From the NCBI RefSeq assembly GCF_040054535.1, contig NC_090780.1, forward strand, positions 1,730,001 to 1,794,000: 64,000 nucleotides of DNA. Direction: 5' to 3'. This document shows, piece by piece, positions 35,236 to 46,830 of the stretch. The notes beneath the pieces were generated by a model. It ran no database searches and was not told the DNA's origin. It worked only from the letters and a program-made list of their open reading frames with translations. Positions within the stretch are counted from its first letter, which is position 1, and each line of letters begins with the position of its first letter. A program made the translations under genes and the position numbers. This stretch comes from Antennarius striatus. Its lineage: Eukaryota > Chordata > Actinopteri > Lophiiformes > Antennariidae.

Positions 35236-37634
35236 GGTATCGCTGTGGGCTTCAAGTCAAATACGGCCCTTCTAGTTTTTTACGCAACTTCTATACAGAT
35301 AAAGCTCGTCTTACACATCGCGTCTCCTGGAACTAATTAATGACATCATTTGTTTCCAGGCTTAAGAAGAAGAAGAAATGGCGGGATTGGATTGGGAGCG
35401 GGAATCAAACCTCCGATCTACCGGCTGAGCTCCAAACCAAAAATAATCATTCCCAGTTCTGCACCGTACTTTATTTATGAATGCATTTCAATAATATTTG
35501 GTTCATACGAATCTATTTTCAGCTTACAGACAATTAAAATGTTATTTTTTGATACAGTAAAGAAAAAAAACGTCTTCAGTCGCTTCTCCCGTATTGTGGG
35601 TCACATGGGCGGTTTAATTCTTATTTATTGTACAGTAACATGATAATATGTGATTTTAACTTTACGAGTGATTTTACAATTCCAATATGTGGTATATATA
35701 AACATTGGAGTAAAATAACTTGAAATTGATTTTTGATTTTGATTTGTCCGTGTATTTTTTTAAAAAAACAGACGTCTTTTCCACTGTTGTCTTTAGAATC
35801 CCTACCTTCCTCGCCAGAATCTTCCTCCTCCTCTTCTCTTCATCCGAGCCGTGATGATACTGAGCTTTAATCAGTCTCTTGTGTTGGTGGATCTGAAATC
35901 ACACATTACCAGACAAAATGATTTTCCATACATTACGGTGGCAATTTGTTTTAAAACTTCCTGATGCAACCTCAACATAAAACCTACAAGCATCACTGCT
36001 AGAGAGCTGAAACAAGTCAACAGATTTGAATTCTCCGCAGGAAAGTAGAAGTATTACTCTACATTGGGCTGTTTGTAAAATGCAAATTGAAATCAGAATA
36101 AAAGTCTTTTTCAACCCAAAGGAACAGCGTTTAGGACAAAAATGAAAGTGGAAGCGCGGTAGCACTGTTGCCTCACAGCAGCGATTCCACCCGGGTCTCC
36201 CCACGTCTGCGTGGATTCTCAGACTTCCTCCAGCCACCAAAAACCTGCAATTTAGTGGAACAGGTCACTCCTAACTGTCTGTAGTTCTGGTTTGAGTGTG
36301 ACTGGTTCCATTCTGTGTGGCCCTGCTATGAACTGGTGTCTCACCAGAAACGAACCCCGTTTCTGGCCCCTAGCTATCTGGGATAGGGTCAAGCAGCTTG
36401 ACCTGTGACCCGTAACTTCAAGTTTTGTGTTTGCAAAGAAATGACAAATAATTGCACAAAACCAAAAGGAATTTCCTTATCTATCTTTGCATAAAGCAGC
36501 TACAATTCCTCCCACTGCAAGTATTGTGTCATCATTACCCATAAGCCCACTGATGTTTACTAGAGAGATTGTTCACACAGCTGGTAAAATAAGTATTGAA
36601 CACATCAGTGTTTTAGTTTTATATATATTTCGAAAAGGTGCTCATGACAAACTTTTCCACATATGCAGGTAACAACAAATGCAGCCCAAAAATGCAAAGA
36701 AATCAAACCTTAGATGTCCTCAAATGATGAGTAATGAAACGGGAAGATATGGGGGAAAAGTGTTGAACACGTGAAGAAATGAAGGTGCAAAAAAAAAAAG
36801 AAAAAACACCAATTTGAATCAGTAATCAAAGAGAAATCCTGATTCTTGTCAGGAAAATTAATATTTATCTGGTTCAGTTCCAACAGATGATAATAAAAAT
36901 AGAAAAAGATGTCACACAAGAAACATCTCATGGTGAGTGAAAGCAAACGACTCGCTGAAGACCTTCACAACCTTGTTGTTTCAACACACTGATGACACTG
37001 GTTACATGAGGATTTCTCAACTTTGGAATGTTCCAATGAGCGTAGTTGGAGTCATAATGTAGAAACAACATCATTTCACCATGAAGTGGACTCAAACAGG
37101 AACTCTGTTCATTCAGAGGAATTAAAAGAATTCTCAGAAGAGTCGTCCACGCACCACTCTCTGCTCCTCCTGCAGCCTCCGCTCCAGAACCTCCTTTGCC
37201 GTCTTCAGTGCCTCTTTTAACCTGCTGGGAACCTGAAGGAGTGGAAAGGTGTATTCAAAGATTTTGTTTTTATAAAATTAAAGTAAATATGAAGTGAAAA
37301 AAATTTATAGAAAAACCTTTTAAAATAACCACTCACTTTAATTTGCAGTTTTTCTGACTGGACGTGCACGTCACTGAACAAGCTGGAAAAACACAAAATG
37401 TGAAGAATCAGCAACAAATAACTGTTTCCTAATTTCAGTTGTACAAATTGGTTTGTATGAGGAGTAACCTACATAAACCAAGAGTTATATAAACATTTTA
37501 GGTGGGACAGACTTTTACTGCAACAAACATTTACAACAAGACGACAGGTGAACTCACGGTGTCTGCATCAGCTCTGACACGGTCGGCATTCCGCTCTTAC
37601 AGGCCTCTGTGGACAGAATGGACCGCAGCACCGA

Positions 37635-37678
<44 letters not shown>

Positions 37679-38269
37679 CTTTATGTTTCATGAGGCACAA
37701 AGATGACACAACAGCAATGTTGCTTGCGTAAATCAATCTCTACTAACCCACAGATGTGTGGGGGGCAGCTGGGTACTCATCGACGGGGACGCGGTCTGGC
37801 AGTTGTCCGTATGTCATTTCATACAGTAGATGTCCAAAGCAGAAGACATCAATGTTCTCTGTGGTCTGAAAACACAAAAACATTCATTAGAAATGTTTGA
37901 ATGACATAATATGGTTGTTGAAAATTTTTAGTTACGTCCCAGAAACTAGAAAAATACTGAATATTTAAAATCTGCTCTGGAAATGAAAACATCTCCATCC
38001 GCCTCCCCAATCTGCTCACAGCAGAGAAATAATGTGTCTTTAGGTGTGTATTAATAGGTGTGTTTTTGTGACTCAGGTCAAAAGGAGTGTGAACAAACTT
38101 TTATCTTTCTCAACTGGGTGAATGCAGGTCGCAGCGCGGAGGGAACTCCCAGCATGCCGTTCTCTACGTCCAAAAGTCGACACACACCGTCGTCCACGAT
38201 CACGTTGGAAGCGTGTAAGTGACCGTAAAATATACCGCTATCATGGAGGAGCCTTAGGCCCTGCAGACA

Positions 38270-38322
<53 letters not shown>

Positions 38323-41300
38323 CTCGTAACAACTTTCTGGTATAAACAGTTCATTTCTGTCCATTTGGGGCGGCAGCAGCTCAGTCCACTAGGTCTTAAA
38401 ATACTTCACATTTCCATTTCACGTGACAGGTGTTCTTGTGTGTAACACACACCTCCAGGATCTGACGGCCGTATAGTTTAATGTGCTGAAGTTCAAGACT
38501 CTGATTCTTCTTTGGGTTGCCGTACTTTTTCAGATAACTCTCTCTCGGTTTCACCTGAAAGGAGGAAGCGGTGAAACAGAACAAAATGTCAAATCCTTGG
38601 TCCATCTGTTGTTTCTTTAGAGAATTACATGTTTGATTGTACTTGAAAAACTAGATGTAATGTAAGGAAGGGACAACAGTATCCCTTTCCTCTATGTTTC
38701 TAGAAGGGGATAAGAATAAATCAGCACAAAGTAACCAACAAACTCTTGCACACACACCTTATAAATGTGGTCCCTCAGAGAGCCTCGGTCACTGAACGGC
38801 CGAATGAGGAGGGCTGAAGACTCGCTGCTGCTGGCGAACAGCAGAGGACCGACGTACGGCGTCTGGAGAGAAACACATTTACCATCCAATTAGGATTACC
38901 TTCTGTTCTGTTAAAGGACAAATCAGAATGCGTTTTATTAATAGTTAAACAGTCGAACCTCAAGATACACGTTTAATCTCGGGGGAACCTGGCGTTGGGG
39001 CGGCAGCGGCTCAGCAGTAGAGCGTCCAATGTTCCCAAGATCGTGACTAAGAACTATGTGTGACCTGGAGGGTGCAACTAATTTCCTTTTGGGGATCAAT
39101 ATAGCACATAAAAAAATTTTAAAAATCAATAAAATTAAAGATAATCCTTTCTGTGAGAATGAGCTTAGTTCCGTTCAAAAGAACTAAGATTACTGAGTTC
39201 TTTTAAATCAGTTTCTTTTAATCCGTTCCAGCCTTGAAAAAGAGCCCCAAACCCTCTAAATTATGCATTTAAAAAAAACAAACATTTTTTAACAACTAAT
39301 TGACAAGTAGAGTTTATCTGTGTATAATCAATTAGAAACAACTTATGTAAACAATGATAAAGAATATTTAAAAATATAAAAGTCACAGGAACACATCAGC
39401 TACTTCTTCACTCCACAACAATGAGATCCGGTCTCAACTGACTTTGTATCCATCCGCCAACACCCGGTAAAAATGAGATCCGGTCTGTTGATGTTGTATC
39501 CATCCACCAACTAGCGGTGGTGTCCTGAAGCACGGCTCGTGTCTCAGATTTTGCTTTTATGTCGACCAAAACTATAGACAGAGCGACGGCTCGTATCTCA
39601 AAAACTCGTATGTGGAGCAGCTCGTATCTCGAGGTCCGACTGTATTATTAAAACATCTACACGTCACCAAAATTGAACGTGCAACATTTGAAAGAAGCCA
39701 TGTTTTGCTTTGTTTGCCTGGTTTTGTGTACGTACAGACTGGCTGGTCAGCAGCTTCATGGCTGAATGAAGGTCTTTGTCCGACAGGAACTTATCAGGAC
39801 CCAGATCCACCTACAACATACAATCAGTCATCCTAAACCAGTCAACAAATCAGGTTTGATCAAAAAAACGCATTTAAAGGCCATTTTCAGTTTAACTGAA
39901 GAAAGAAAATAAAACACACACACTCCGAGTCCCTTCAGTCAGATGAACAGAGAGGAGTTCACTCCAGTCCCAGTGTTTACAGATTTCTCTGATTGAATTT
40001 AGATGAACAAACATTTACCCTGGTATTGATCCACATGTCAAATACTCCAGAATGGATGCTTTTATCTTCTAATTTCCATTAACAAATTTCTTGTTCCTCA
40101 TGAACAGCAGTTAAGATTTTAGAAAAGACTTTTTTGGTAATACTCGGAATGTGTTTTATGAATTTAGTCAGTTTGATAAAACTCATCTCTGCAGTTCCAA
40201 ATGGTGCCAAAGACTTTAAAATGTTTCATTTAATCAAACTTTAAATATCATTAACTTGATTTCAACAGTTATTATAATATGAAGAATTAAAGAAATCTCA
40301 TGTTATCATGTAATATCATCATATTATATTATCAATACAAACAAAAACACACTTGGCATAAATGTCTATTTAAAAGACTTGGCTGTACACTTATCTTGGA
40401 CTTTCCATAATGCAGCCATGCCTAATATTTAATACAATTATGACAACAAGCATAAATAACATCACATGGAAGGATTTTTATTATACCTACCCAGCTCAGC
40501 AGATACCTCTCCTTGGGCTGATCTCTGTTTCTGATCAAAAAATATTTCTTTCTGATTCTCCAACCTAAAAAACAGGTAAAGAGAAAAAGACCTCAAGTAT
40601 GTAAATAAGAATAAAACACTAACATTATTCAACTTAAAATAGCCCCAGAGCAACACCTTTAGAGCAACACCTCAATCTTACAAAAAAAAAGTGAGTTCAT
40701 AAGTAAAAAAACAGGGTTTTTGCAGATTTAATTCTTTGACAGTCGGTTGTGTTTGTGGTCATAATTCAATAACGACAAATATCAGCTGATAACTCCAACA
40801 ATCCTTGAACAGAAGAGTTAATATTATCATTATTATTCATCTAAGAATACTTATTCTTATATATAATAATTGCAGAAAAATTGACTGAATTTATTTTCAA
40901 AATTTTAATTCAAGTTTTCATTAAATATATTGGCTTATTTTTTAATTTTTTGTATCAATAATTTCCCTCTAAATCAGTTTTAATTAACTGAAGAGCCCTC
41001 AGCTTCAGGGGGGCGACACCCCTAACCACTGGTTCAAAGTTAACAGCTCAACTGTAATTCTTATCTTATTATTTCAGGTTTTATCAGCAAATTGAATGAG
41101 AAAGGAGACAGGCTGAAGCCAAACGGAGTGGGAACAGGTTTCACAACAACACACTGTCTGCAGCCTGAAAACCCACTGATGTGATTACAGGTCATCTAAT
41201 CACTGATGATGGATTAATCAATGCTGGGGTCACAGTCGCTGGTGAAACCATCACCATCACTCAGACGACCCTCTTTCTGCAGGACAGAACGTGAGAGCTG

Positions 41301-44300
41301 CAGCTTTAATAAAAGTGTGTAACGGAACATCACCATATTCGCATCAGTGCTGAATAAAGTTTTCAGATTCAAAAAGCTGATTTTAAATCATACCGACGTC
41401 TCTGAGGGGCTCCAGGACCTCCCACTTTGGGTCTGACCTGAAGAACATGGAGACCTGCTGCAGGGCGATCTCTGAGAGACACACACAGACACACACAGAC
41501 ACACACACACACATTATTTTAGAATTACATAGATATTATGGTGCTTTCATACAACAGCTTTTGTCTCTGTAAACCTAATACAACACAACAGAGTCCTGAT
41601 GTGAATCTACCCACACACCATCGAGCTATAATTCAAATGTCATTATTAGCAAGTTAACATAATTACTTAACAGTTAAATAACTAATCTTAAACTAATCTC
41701 AGGGCTTCAATCACAAATCTGGCAGTAAATCTTTGTCATAGTCAGTTTGTAAAGATCACTTGTGAATCCTGGATCAGTGAGAATGAACCTGTGTAGTTGG
41801 TGGAATAGTTGTTGGGGTCCAGGAACTTCTTGACAGGCAGGGAGCTGCAGATCAGGAAATTCTGTGTGATGGTGTCCAGGTAGGTCTGCAGTCCTCTCTG
41901 CCTCTCTGCTATGAACTCTCGCTCCATGTTTCCAATGAGCTTCTTCGGAGGAAGAGGGAGATTGATGCCACACGCCTGGAGAGAAAGAGGGCAGGAGTTG
42001 AGATTAGAACAAATAATTATCCCTTTTCTCTGAGGCTGACGTCAGCGTGAGAACCCGAAAAGGATAAAAGCAGGAAAACCATCAGCAGAAAAACTGCTCA
42101 CTTCCTGTTATCCAGGATTGTAATGACTTATCAAAAGACACCAAACTCCTGATTTTCTCTTTCAGGCCCAGCCTTTATTATAACACACCATACAAACAGT
42201 ATGAACTGGACTAGTGACCACCACTATGACGTGACCACACGCTCATGATGATCCCTTTTTCACAAGTTCAGGTTTCCTGTAAGCAATCAGCACATCTGGA
42301 GAACCTGCATGTGGACAAAGGTTAAGCTAAACACTGAACACACAAACAGTGTCAAGCTGGACAGCAACTAGTCAGATGTTTTATTTTATTTTATATTTTA
42401 CTTTATTTTATTTCATTTTAATTATTTATTTTATATTTTATTTACAATTTTATTAATTATTTTTATTTTTTCAGTTACTTAAAATAATTCAAATAACACA
42501 AGTAGCCAAAAAAGACAAAATGACAAAATATATATTCTAAACAGTGTCAAGCCGGACAGCAACTAGTCAGTTATTTTTTAGATGTTTTATTTAATTTTAT
42601 ATTTAATTTTCTTTATTTTATTTCATTTTAATCATTTATTTTATATTTTATTTTATTTATAATTTTTTTTTTTTAGTTACTTAAAATAACTTAAATGTCA
42701 CAAGTAGTCAAACAATACAAAATGAGAAAATATGCATTCTTGTTTCTACATAAAAGTTAAAAACTTAACGGATTTTAACTTGATCCAGCCTGCAGAATAA
42801 AAAGATAATTTCCCTTTAGGATTACAGTAATAAAGTATCCATCCATCTCTTAAAATTACACAGAAGATAAAACTTGTGTTCATCTTTGACCCCTGGTTAC
42901 GAGTGTCACGTGTTTAAGAGCAGTGAGCCGTTTCGTGTCACACACTTCACACACTGGCGGATGTTTTTGACACTAAATAAAAATGTACAGTAGAAATACA
43001 GATTTGGGACAGAACAGTTTTAGTTTCTTCTCTTCTGATTCCATTTTTTTTATATTGACGCCACTTCCCTGGTCATTTTCTAAATAAATTTGTCAGCCAT
43101 AACCCATATTTTCCTTTCCTTTCAGGCAGCCACTGGTTTCAGCTTACTGATTTATGAGACCTTGTGATTTATCTAAATCACATTAGAAGTAAAGTCTATC
43201 TTGTCAGTTGAGGTAGTTTAAGCGCTCGGTACGACAGTGGAACCTGCGTGACAAGAATCCCATCAGCTCCAAATAACCTGTAAAATTGTGTCGGTTGCCT
43301 CTCAATAAAATTTGAAATTATTTTAATCAAACTGGGTACTGAGTCAAGCTGAGCATGAACACAGAACACTGCAGACTGGGACGACCCTGAAATTTTGACA
43401 ATTATTTTTTTATTCCAGTGGAATATTGATGTTTGTGTAAATTATTTGAGTCTAATTGTGTTGTTTTCAGTCATGGTAAGGTAATGGGGAGCCAGATTAA
43501 AATACATTTCAGAGTGATTTTAGCAAGGCACGTGTTTATGGTGAGCAGCATAAGGAAAAAATGAAAAATGGCTGGAAAAGTGTCCAGATTCATTCTTCAA
43601 GAAAAACAGCAGCGAGAATTCATGTCTGGGACGATTCGTGTTCCTGATTGTTTTTGACTCACCATCAGGCTGCTGTTGAGGACGTCAAAGTCACTGTAAC
43701 GTCGAATCACCTGCAACACACACACACACAACCAGTTACTGACAGGATGTCTCAAAATGACCAGTTCATCTCCGTCCACGCTCTTACTGGTCTGTATTTC
43801 TGCCAGACAAACTAATCAATCGGCCGTGCAGAGATCTCTGTGACTTCACATCCAGCATTGTGATTGGTGCATTTACCTGCCAGGAATTGTCTGTAGACAC
43901 GCCCCTCTGGACTCGGATGATGTATTCCTGAGAGACATTAAACAAAGAAGCTATCAGACACTAAATATAGACGAATGGTTGAAACGATGAGATGCATTGC
44001 AGACAAGTCACATTCCATTTCAAAGAAAGAAAAGTGGAAAAAGTCTTTGAATGTGATGATATTTTACAGAAAGTCAGCAAACATTAGAGAAGTCATCAAT
44101 TATGTGACAAAAAATGTGTTAAACCAGTGGCAACTGGTACTGTAGATAATGGCTGTGAATTTGTCCTAGAAGAACAGAATAAAATGGGTCGTTCAAGACT
44201 TTGTTCAGAAGAAGAGCGTTCTTTGATTGAGAAGTTAATAAAAGAAGGAAAACCTATAAAGAAGTGTTCAACTAAAATTCTATCAAACGGTTTAAAATTG

Positions 44301-46611
44301 CAGCAAAATCCAGAAAGTTGTGGAAGAAAAAAAACCCAAAACTTTTCAAATGGATCAGAGAATAACCAAATGGTGGTCCATGCGTCATGATATGGGATGT
44401 TTCTCATACTATAGTGTTGGTCCTATTTATCACACACAAGGCATCTTGGATCACTTTGAGTGAATCAGAAAACTGGAAGTACTCATGTTTCTATATGTTG
44501 AAGAAATGCAAATGAAATTAATTTTTGAAATAGAACATGATGTGTCCCCAAAGCATTTGTGTGCATTAAATGAAAAATTATTTGAAGAATTCTGAGGTTT
44601 ACTCAAATTTTTAGACACAATACTATTATTATGAATATGAACGTAACTGTATATGCATGCACTTGATTGACGGATGACTAGAGTGTGCTCTTAATTTCCT
44701 TTCGGGGATCAGACCAGGATATAAAATTTAAAAAGATATTTTAAAAAGATACAGGGGTTAGCTTGATGTCACAACAAAACAAGTAATTTATGGATAAAAT
44801 AGAAAGTATTGCAAAAACATCACCATTTAATGAAAAATGTTTTATAACAAAATCACTGTGAAAAGATTATATTGCATGTTTAAGCGTCTGATCTTCTAAA
44901 AAAAATCATGGTAAAACTATTAGCTTAAGAATAGAAGCTAACACTTTTAGTTCCAATGTTACAGAATTGATTTCAGCTGAAAAAGATGTAATTAATTTAT
45001 TTCAAAATCAATCTGGGATCTTCAGGAGACTTAGGTATGAAGTATGATTTTGTGCTAAAAATTTTCACTAATTCAGTTGTACAGGAGGATGCTGCAAAAC
45101 TGGTTCAATGTAGAGTTTCTGAATGTTTGACAGAGAAAACTTGAAATCGTCAGCATGGGGCTGAGCAGATAATGACTGAATGTTCTATAAGGTAGATAAA
45201 TGACTAAAACCTACCAAGTACTTTGTAAAAGTTTCTCTCATGTTTCACACAGTGTGATTTTATGTGCCCTGGTTTATTTGATGAAAGGTTTAGATTCCAG
45301 TTTCAATCATACCTTTTTGAATTTGCTGTGCTTTTCCTGAATTGTGGGGTTGCTCCAGCAACCCCACAACTGAAAATGAATAAACGAATGCATGAACCAA
45401 CATTTATAATTTATTCTACAGTAAATGTAGAGACATACAGGGATGGACAGACTGACTTCAGTCTGCAGTAATACAGTAAAAACAAAACAGTCTTCAGAGT
45501 CATATTCTGAAAGAAGGGAATCTAATAATTGTTATTTACTGTATTCATCTAATTACTAAATCAATCTGCTTTCATCTCCCCGGTGACCTTTGACTCTGTC
45601 TCAACAGTCTGTCTCAACAACACAATTATGGATGCTTGTAACTGCCATACTAAACTAATTGATTAGTTCAACTGATCTCAATTTTAAAAAAATCAATGCA
45701 CGACTGTCACGACCTCATAAATGGCAAATTGGAGAAAAAGTTGTTGACTCTTCACAAGAGTTAAATCATCTCACGCCCTTGGACTGTTTTTGTGAGTTTT
45801 ATCTGATCCATAATATTTTTACAGTCATTATAATTAAACAGAGTTCACGTACAGAGAAGCAATAAAAACACCTCCTTCACGGCAGCCTCGTGATCCTGAA
45901 ATTGTCAGGGCAAATAAAATCTAGGCAGTTTTCTCTCTCTCTTTTTGTTATTGCAGTGTTTTAGTTGATACTGATAGAAAGAAAGGGGGGATTTTATAAA
46001 AGATCATTCAACCAAATTTAGAACGACCATAAATGGCTTTAAATAACATCTTGGTTTGTCAACAGAGGACCAGTGGTGAGCAAGTAGCTAGAATTTACTA
46101 CAGTCCTGAACGCACCACGACTCGACGGGTCAGCGGGCCTTTCCTCCAATCAGCCGCTCCGAACTCTGCGGGATCAGCGGGTTGCTGGGAGCCAGAGTTT
46201 CCTGGAAATTGCTTAATCACTGATGACGCTTGAAGATTCAGCGTCAACAGTTTTCTAAATGTTTGTGTGTTAAAACCAAACTATCAGGTGAAACCTACAA
46301 TTCTTTGGTCTTCGGGTGTGGTTTGAGTTGATGTCGGGAATAAAACAGAATAGCGCGTCTGCGACTGGAAATTACGACGCAACGTCAGTTTTCGCCGCCC
46401 CCTCGTACGTGACTTGTCTAAAACACTGGCCGCCTGCCTGCACCGGAACACGGAACGTTTACAGGTGAGCGCCACACCGGTAAAACTCAACAGGTATTTA
46501 TTTACTCACCGTGTGGGATTGCAGGTTCTGGCTGGTTTCGATCACCGCCGTTAAGGGAACGGTGTCGTCCAGCAGCGGCTTGCCGAGGGACGGCTTCTCC
46601 TGGAAAGACAT
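29688..46611 (-). CDS. pxk: PX domain-containing serine/threonine kinase-like protein (PXK/MONaKA)
   Basis: Endosomal PX-domain pseudokinase that binds PI3P and modulates receptor and Na,K-ATPase trafficking. Coding exons in transcript order: 46611-46510, 43927-43877, 43710-43663, 41975-41789, 41471-41394, 40564-40491, 39810-39736, 38862-38758, 38554-38453, 38260-38099, 37865-37748, 37636-37558, 37382-37337, 37232-37155, 35892-35806, 35154-35094, 34959-34900, 29869-29688. Frame is continuous: 1,695 bp, 564 residues (human 578). PX domain about 35-130, with the phosphoinositide motif RRYSDF at 54-59 and PLPPKK. Kinase-like domain about 160-400, in which the catalytic loop reads GHLHASN (287-293) with no HRD Asp, and LLDVE replaces DFG. 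Then a basic coiled region ([12 protein letters not shown]), a Ser/Pro-rich linker, and a C-terminal WH2-like actin-binding motif [20 protein letters not shown]. Next to rpp14 as in human. Confidence 0.96.
30072..30160. repeat. TIR-element-like fragment
   Basis: ACAGGTAGTCTTCAACCTAC AAACAAAA followed by TGCTGTTCGTAAGTGGAACTG resembles the terminal motifs at 9078 and 21505. Confidence 0.5.
32570..32965 (-). repeat. Unclassified dispersed repeat, copy A (inverted relative to 49970)
   Basis: On the minus strand this has GAAGCGGTGATGTATTGTCA, GGCAGCAAAGGGGATGAAAA, and AACTAGGTCAAGGTCAAATT, in the same order as the plus-strand copy at about 49970-50230. The class is unknown. Confidence 0.75.
33571..33913. 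mobile_element. Small TIR element with TA target duplication (CAGTAATCCCTCG ends)
   Basis: The 343-base element starts CAGTAATCCCTCG and ends with its reverse complement CGAGGGATTACTG, each end followed outward by TA. This is the hallmark of Tc1/mariner-superfamily (pogo/Tigger-like) non-autonomous elements. It contains no transposase ORF. In pxk intron 17. Confidence 0.85.
33915..34220. repeat. Compound TA/CA/TG microsatellite
   Basis: About 300 bases of alternating TATATA, CACACA and ATGTGT runs, directly beside the right TA of the TIR element at 33571-33913. All open frames here ([12 protein letters not shown] repeats) are low-complexity artefacts. Confidence 0.95.
35193..35233. repeat. 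(CA)n microsatellite
   Basis: About 20 CA units in pxk intron 15, about 40 bases upstream of the exon 16 acceptor in transcript sense. Confidence 0.93.
35380..35440 (-). repeat. tRNA-derived SINE head fragment
   Basis: On the minus strand, AGCTCAGCCGGTAGATCGG followed by AGGTTTGATTCCCGC gives A-box and B-box-like motifs. It lies in pxk intron 15. Confidence 0.5.
36140..36420 (+). repeat. Dispersed tRNA-like repeat common in teleosts
   Basis: GCGCGGTAGCACTGTTGCCT, then CCCACGTCTGCGTGGATTCT, then GGCCCTGCTATGAACTGGTG and GATAGGGTCAAGCAG follow the order of a very widespread fish repeat. Degenerate. In pxk intron 14. Confidence 0.6.
36580..36960 (+). mobile_element. Tc1/mariner terminal fragment
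   Basis: AAAATAAGTATTGAACACAT at 36585, AAAGGTGCTCATGACA and GGAAAAGTGTTGAACACGTG are typical first-few-hundred-base blocks of a fish Tc1-like element. No transposase is present. Confidence 0.6.
37639..37673. repeat. (CA)n at the pxk exon 12 acceptor
   Basis: On the transcript strand this is (TG)n running straight into the acceptor TAG before exon 12 (37636). Confidence 0.93.
38270..38320. repeat. (CA)n at the pxk exon 10 acceptor
   Basis: On the transcript strand it is (TG)n ending GCGCGTGTCTGCAG at the exon 10 acceptor (38261-38262). Confidence 0.93.
38366..38397 (+). repeat. SINE head fragment
   Basis: GGGGCGGCAGCAGCTCAGTC CACTAGGTCTT matches the head of the SINEs at 10437 and 54479 and then stops. 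In pxk intron 9. Confidence 0.6.
38950..39642. mobile_element. TIR element with internal SINE
   Basis: Left end CAGTCGAACCTCAAGATAC and right end (reversed) CAGTCGGACCTCGAGATAC are inverted copies with 2 mismatches in 19. The right end is followed by TA; the left flank is AA, so the target duplication has decayed. Inside, at about 38994-39120, is a second repeat with a tRNA-like head (GGCAGCGGCTCAGCAGTAGA) and a TTTCCTTTTGGGGATCAAT tail. In pxk intron 7. Confidence 0.7.
38994..39120 (+). mobile_element. tRNA-derived SINE nested in a TIR element
   Basis: Head GGGGCGGCAGCGGCTCAGCA GTAGAGCG with GTCCAATGTTCCCAAGATCG, the same wording as the minus-strand head at 6760-6835. Ends with TCCTTTTGGGGATCAATA. 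Confidence 0.65.
41478..41514. repeat. CA-rich repeat at the pxk exon 5 acceptor
   Basis: On the transcript strand, TGTGTGTGTCTGTGTGTGTC runs up to TCTCAG at exon 5 (41471). Confidence 0.92.
42346..42740. repeat. Two-copy tandem duplication, about 195 bp
   Basis: ACAGTGTCAAG(C)TGGACAGC at 42346 is repeated as ACAGTGTCAAGCCGGACAGC at 42541, followed in both by AACTAGTCAG, a TTTTATTTTA-rich core and TAGTTACTTAAAATAA with CACAAGTAG. In pxk intron 3. Confidence 0.88.
44050..44625 (+). pseudogene. Deleted Tc1-like transposase remnant
   Basis: A short frame reads [20 protein letters not shown] and then diverges from the expected helix-turn-helix. Downstream, out of frame, is [15 protein letters not shown], the part of Tc1 transposase that follows the WGCFS block. 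The catalytic centre between the two is mostly missing. A degraded right end (AAATTTTTAGACACAATACT) closes it. In pxk intron 1. Confidence 0.75.
45342..45369. repeat. Near-perfect palindrome, 13-bp arms with 2-base centre
   Basis: TTGTGGGGTTGCT and AGCAACCCCACAA are exact inverted copies separated by CC, in pxk intron 1. Confidence 0.88.
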
Positions 46612-46830
46612 GTCGAAGGACGGATGAGGACCGACCCGTCCGAGCGGCGGCCCGTCACTGACTCCACAGGCTGGTGAGGAAACACCGACAGTCCGCAGAC
46701 TGGCTGCTAGCTTAGATGGACTGTAACCAGGAAGCGCTGCTCCGTCACAGACGCTCCGCCGACGGGATTGGACGTTTGGAAACCACGTGACGCCCCTCGA
46801 CCAATGCCTGGACGAAACGAGAAAGTCAAT
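46612..46830 (-). promoter_or_regulatory. pxk promoter region
   Basis: CpG-rich sequence upstream of the pxk ATG. On the minus strand a CCAAT box is present (plus-strand ATTGG at 46767-46771, about 156 bases upstream of the ATG). No TATA box. The CpG-rich zone also extends into intron 1 (about 46100-46500). Confidence 0.45.

Noticed and set aside
40600-41390. Search for an extra pxk exon between exons 5 and 6
   Set aside because: The reading frame joins exon 5 (phase 1) directly to exon 6 and the protein matches the family without a gap.
44127-44390. 87-codon ORF starting [14 protein letters not shown] as a host gene
   Set aside because: Helix-turn-helix and [15 protein letters not shown] pieces identify it as a deleted Tc1 transposase; it lies in pxk intron 1.
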